Part shown: positions 61,211 through 64,000 of the stretch, one piece after another | Layout: each line of letters begins with the position of its first letter | Numbering within the stretch: the first letter of the stretch is position 1 | Assembly (NCBI RefSeq): GCF_947488945.1 | Contig: NZ_CANLBS010000003.1 | Span: forward strand, 186,001 to 250,000 | Source of the DNA: an uncultured Streptomyces sp. | GTDB taxonomy: Bacteria; Actinomycetota; Actinomycetes; Streptomycetales; Streptomycetaceae | Direction of reading: 5' to 3' | Length of the DNA stretch: 64,000 nt | Position numbers and translations under genes: made by a program | Notes under the pieces: model-generated | Databases searched by the model: none | Told to the model about the DNA's origin: nothing | What the model saw: only the letters and a program-made list of their open reading frames with translations

Positions 61211-62086
61211 ATGACCGCCTATGACGCCATCGTCCTCGCCGGAGGGTCCGCGAAGCGGCTCGGGGGAGCGGACAAGCCGGGGACGCGGGTTGGCGGCCGT
61301 TCGCTGCTCGACCGCGTCCTCGCCGCCTGTGCCGGAGCCCGCGCCACTGTTGTGGTGGCCGGGGCACGGTCCACATACCGTCCGGTGACCTGGGCCCGTG
61401 AGACACCGGTGGGCGGCGGACCCGTCGCGGCCCTCGACGCCGGACTCCGCAAGACCACCGAGGCGTTGGTCCTGGTGGTATCGGCCGACCTGCCGTTCCT
61501 TGGGGCCGACACCGTGGCGGCGCTGGTCGGCGCAGCGGACGGGAGCGGCCGGGACGGAGCCCTGTGTGTCGATCCGGACGGACGCGAACAGCCCCTGGTC
61601 GCCGTCTACCGCACCGAGCCGTTGCGCCGGGAACTCGGCCTGCTCGCTTCCGAGCACGGCGGTCTCTCCGGCCTGCCGCTTCGACTCCTGACGTCCGAGT
61701 TGGATCTGGCTCGTGTCGGGACGGACGCTCTCGCGTCCTTCGACTGCGACACTTGGGCGGACATCGAAGTGGCGAGGGCACGTATCAGGGAGCATGGGGC
61801 CGTGCTGGACGAATGGATCACCGCAGTAAAGAACGAACTCGGCATCGAACTCGACGTGGACACGAGCGTGCTGCTCGATCTCGCGCGCGATGCCGCCCAC
61901 GGGGTGGCGAGGCCCGCCGCCCCGCTCACCACGTTTCTGGTCGGCTATGCCGCCGCGCGAGCGAGTGAGGGCGCGAGCCCCGAAGCAGCGGCCGAGGCGG
62001 TGGCCGAGGCCTCCCGCAAGGCGGTCGCGCTGGCGTTGCGGTGGGAGAAAGAGTCGGGGGAGTCCAAGGGGACGTCCACTCCATGA
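61211..62086 (+). CDS. mobA: Molybdenum cofactor guanylyltransferase with C-terminal DUF6457-like extension
   Basis: 291 residues. MobA domain about 1-195: nucleotide-binding LAGGSAKRLGGADK, ETPVGGGPVAALDAGL, VVSADLPFLG. The last 90 residues (LDEWITAVKNELGIELDVDTSVLLDLARDAAHGVARPAAPLTTFLVGYAA, in pieces) match the DUF6457 helical domain often found beside or fused to MobA in actinobacteria. Transfers GMP to molybdopterin. ATG overlaps nothing upstream; its stop overlaps the moeA start (ATGA). Confidence 0.92.
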   Translation: MTAYDAIVLAGGSAKRLGGADKPGTRVGGRSLLDRVLAACAGARATVVVAGARSTYRPVTWARETPVGGGPVAALDAGLRKTTEALVLVVSADLPFLGADTVAALVGAADGSGRDGALCVDPDGREQPLVAVYRTEPLRRELGLLASEHGGLSGLPLRLLTSELDLARVGTDALASFDCDTWADIEVARARIREHGAVLDEWITAVKNELGIELDVDTSVLLDLARDAAHGVARPAAPLTTFLVGYAAARASEGASPEAAAEAVAEASRKAVALALRWEKESGESKGTSTP

Positions 62087-64000
62087 CTCCGCGGCGGGAC
62101 GAGACCGAGGTTCCCCTGTCGACCGACGCCCCTCCCGGCCCCGGCCCCGGGTCCGTCGGTGCTGGTGCTGGTGTCGGCACGGGTGACGACGATCGTACGG
62201 TCGCCGGTCCTGTCTCCGACCTCGGCTCGGGTCTCGGCACGAACCTCGGCTCGGGTCTCGGCACGGGCCGGGCGCACGAGCGGGAGGCTGCCCGGTTGCG
62301 TGCCGAGGCGGAGGAAGAGCTGGCCGTCGCGCAGGCGTTGGCCCTGGTCGCCCCTCTTGATCTGGCCGGACCCCTGGGCGTCCGCAGCGAGCTCCCCCGG
62401 ACGGTCGCCGGGTGCGCGGCGGTGCCCGACGCCGGTCCCCACGGCGGGCATCCGGAACGTGCGACCGCCCGGTCCGGGCCCTCGAACCAAGCCGCACACC
62501 AGACCGCGCACCTGCCGCATGACTCGCGCGACCCGAAGACAGTCCGCCCCGAAGCGCCCCACCCGGACGCATCCCACCTGGAGACGTCCGACCCGGGGAC
62601 GTCCGATCCGGGCGCGCTGCACCCGGCCATCCCGTACCCGGACGTACCGTGCCGCGACGTTCCGGCCCCAGAAGCCTCCCGTCAGCGTCCCCACCACCCC
62701 GCTCCAGCGCCGGTGGAGCCCGGCCCGACTGGCCCCACCGGCCGTCTCGCCGCCGGAACCCCCGTCCCCGCCGTACTGGACACCCGTATCGGGCCGGCTT
62801 CTCCCACCGATCCCGTGGTCACCGCGGCGGCCTCTCCCACCGACCCGCCCGAAGAGGTGGCCTCGCCCTCCGTGAACCCATCGCACCATGCCAGTCACGC
62901 CAGTCACGGCAGTCGTGCCAGTCGTGCCAGTCAAGGCAGTCACGGCAGGCACGGCCATCGCGGGGATGCGATGCCCTGGGACCGGGCACGGGCCGTCGCG
63001 GAGCGGGCCGGGCGAGGTGGGCCGACGGCTGCGGTACGGCTGACACTTGACCGGTCACTGGGGCACGTCCTCGCCGAAGGACTCGGTGCGCTCACCGATC
63101 TTCCGTCGTTCGACACGTCCGCCATGGACGGCTGGGTCGTGGCGGGGCCGGGCCCCTGGCGCGTCCGCACGGGCGCCGGGCTGCTGGCGGGCCGGGAAGC
63201 GCCGGAGCGGCTGCCGGACGGTGAGGCGGTACGGATCGCCACCGGCGCCCGGATTCCGGCCGAGGGCACGGCGGTCCTCCGGAGCGAACACGCCCGAGTC
63301 GAGCGGGGAACCCTGCACGCGCAGAAGACGGTGGTGCAGGGCCAGGACATCCGGCCGCGCGCCCAGGAGTGCCGTACCGGGGACCAACTGCTGCCCGCCG
63401 GGACGGTGGTGACCCCTGCGGTGCTGGGGCTGGCGGCGGCCGCAGGATACGACGCGCTGGCGGTGGTACCCCGTCCGCGCGTGGAAGTCTTCATCCTCGG
63501 CGACGAGTTGCTGACCACCGGACTTCCCCACGACGGGCTCATCCGGGACGCGCTGGGCCCCATGCTCGGCCCCTGGCTCCGGGCCATGGGCGCCGAAGTG
63601 GGTGAGCCGGCCAGGCTCGGGGACGACGCCGACCGGCTGCGGGAGGCCGTCAGCGGCTCCGACGCCGACCTGATCGTCACCACCGGCGGCACTGCGGCCG
63701 GGCCCGTCGACCATGTGCACCCGGTGCTGGCCGGCCTCGGTGCGGAGCTACTGGTCGACGGTGTCGCCGTACGGCCTGGGCATCCGATGCTGTTGGCCCG
63801 GATCGCGGTCGGCGGACCCTGGCTCGCGGGACTGCCGGGCAATCCGTTGGCCGCCGTCTCCGGTCTGCTCACGCTGGCCGGGCCGGTTCTCGGCGGGCTG
63901 GCGGGACGTCAGCAGCCTTTGCCTTACCGGGCGCTCGTTCGGGACGACGTGCAAGGCCACCCGACGGACACCCGACTCGTCCCCGTCGTCCACCGTGCCG
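62083..64000 (+). CDS. moeA: Molybdopterin molybdotransferase MoeA with long N-terminal extension (3' end outside window)
   Basis: At least 639 residues in the window; inserts molybdate into molybdopterin. About 296 residues of low-complexity sequence precede the MoeA domain, which starts near MPWDRARAVAERAG (297) and shows LPSFDTSAMDGWVV, VRIATGARIPAEGTAVL, GDELLTTG, VTTGGTAAGPVDHVH (a variant of the usual SGGVSxGDxD) and GLPGNPLAAVSGL. The extension holds GSGLGT repeats and a run of SH/SR/SQ dipeptides built from 9-bp DNA repeats (about 62884-62952). It contains one plausible helical stretch EREAARLRAEAEEELAVAQALALVAPLDL. ATG 62083 overlaps mobA; a shorter form from 62971 is possible. Confidence 0.88.
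   Translation, partial: MTPRRDETEVPLSTDAPPGPGPGSVGAGAGVGTGDDDRTVAGPVSDLGSGLGTNLGSGLGTGRAHEREAARLRAEAEEELAVAQALALVAPLDLAGPLGVRSELPRTVAGCAAVPDAGPHGGHPERATARSGPSNQAAHQTAHLPHDSRDPKTVRPEAPHPDASHLETSDPGTSDPGALHPAIPYPDVPCRDVPAPEASRQRPHHPAPAPVEPGPTGPTGRLAAGTPVPAVLDTRIGPASPTDPVVTAAASPTDPPEEVASPSVNPSHHASHASHGSRASRASQGSHGRHGHRGDAMPWDRARAVAERAGRGGPTAAVRLTLDRSLGHVLAEGLGALTDLPSFDTSAMDGWVVAGPGPWRVRTGAGLLAGREAPERLPDGEAVRIATGARIPAEGTAVLRSEHARVERGTLHAQKTVVQGQDIRPRAQECRTGDQLLPAGTVVTPAVLGLAAAAGYDALAVVPRPRVEVFILGDELLTTGLPHDGLIRDALGPMLGPWLRAMGAEVGEPARLGDDADRLREAVSGSDADLIVTTGGTAAGPVDHVHPVLAGLGAELLVDGVAVRPGHPMLLARIAVGGPWLAGLPGNPLAAVSGLLTLAGPVLGGLAGRQQPLPYRALVRDDVQGHPTDTRLVPVVHRA
62884..62952 (+). repeat. 9-bp tandem repeats inside moeA N-terminal region
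   Basis: Seven or so degenerate copies of GCCAGTCAC/GGCAGTCAC, in frame, encoding Ala-Ser-His and Gly-Ser-Arg type triplets. Likely slippage-prone. Confidence 0.8.

Noticed and set aside
58874..62572. A 1232-codon open frame on the minus strand
   Set aside because: Opposite strand of bkdBC and mobA; composition is Arg/Pro/Gly-rich with no domain. A GC-rich shadow frame.
62884..62952. Possible CRISPR-like short repeats
   Set aside because: Contiguous 9-bp units in frame within moeA, with no spacers; simple coding tandem repeat.

Overview
The window is the replication-origin region of a Streptomyces (or very close actinomycete) chromosome. The composition is very GC-rich, there are many GTG starts and ATGA/GTGA start-stop overlaps, and the gene order around the origin is typical of streptomycetes: parB-parA-rsmG-khpB-yidC-yidD-rnpA-rpmH / dnaA-oriC-dnaN-gnd-recF-dciA-gyrB-gyrA-DUF3566-tRNA-Ile. 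I saw no rRNA operon, insertion sequence, prophage or CRISPR array, and no in-frame TTA (bldA-type) codon in the genes I called.

Layout. 1-6316 (mostly minus): chromosome segregation (parB runs off the left edge; parA with two parS sites), a ribosomal RNA methyltransferase, and the membrane-insertase/RNase P/L34 block. 6317-19518 (plus): dnaA, an oriC of about 20 DnaA boxes at 8651-9223, dnaN, gnd, recF, dciA, gyrB, gyrA and a DUF3566 membrane protein. 19590-26098: tRNA-Ile, tRNA-Ala, small membrane proteins, an exported protein of unknown function, a membrane Ser/Thr kinase, an HTH regulator and a DUF5324 protein. 26418-32935: cyclophilin, rhomboid protease, crgA, a DUF881 protein, a glutamine amidotransferase and two class E sortases. 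33056-41107 (minus): the actinobacterial growth/division signalling operon fhaA-fhaB-pstP-rodA/ftsW-pbpA-pknB. 41436-46511: tRNA-Leu, an isolated parS, a MarR/ABC-2-like permease divergent pair with visible operators, a broken DUF2252 gene, a J-domain protein and a rhodanese. 46600-56071: the phenylacetyl-CoA epoxidase operon paaABCDE, a DUF5819-HTTM pair of unknown function, a TrmH-family methyltransferase, paaN and a TetR regulator (PaaR-like). 56210-60853: bkdR and the branched-chain 2-oxo acid dehydrogenase operon bkdABC. 61211-64000: molybdenum cofactor genes mobA and moeA (moeA runs off the right edge).

How the parts work together. DnaA boxes occur at oriC, in the dnaA promoter, and as a separate four-box cluster at 28121-28321, which suggests DnaA autoregulation plus a possible titration locus. 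Three parS sites seed ParB around the origin. The paaA operon, paaN/paaR and the bkdR-bkdA intergenic region share one palindrome, ACCGNNCGNNCGGT, implying one TetR regulator coordinates aromatic and possibly branched-chain acid catabolism. The least understood items are the DUF5819-HTTM pair, the exported-protein/kinase/HTH locus and the permease with the MarR operators.
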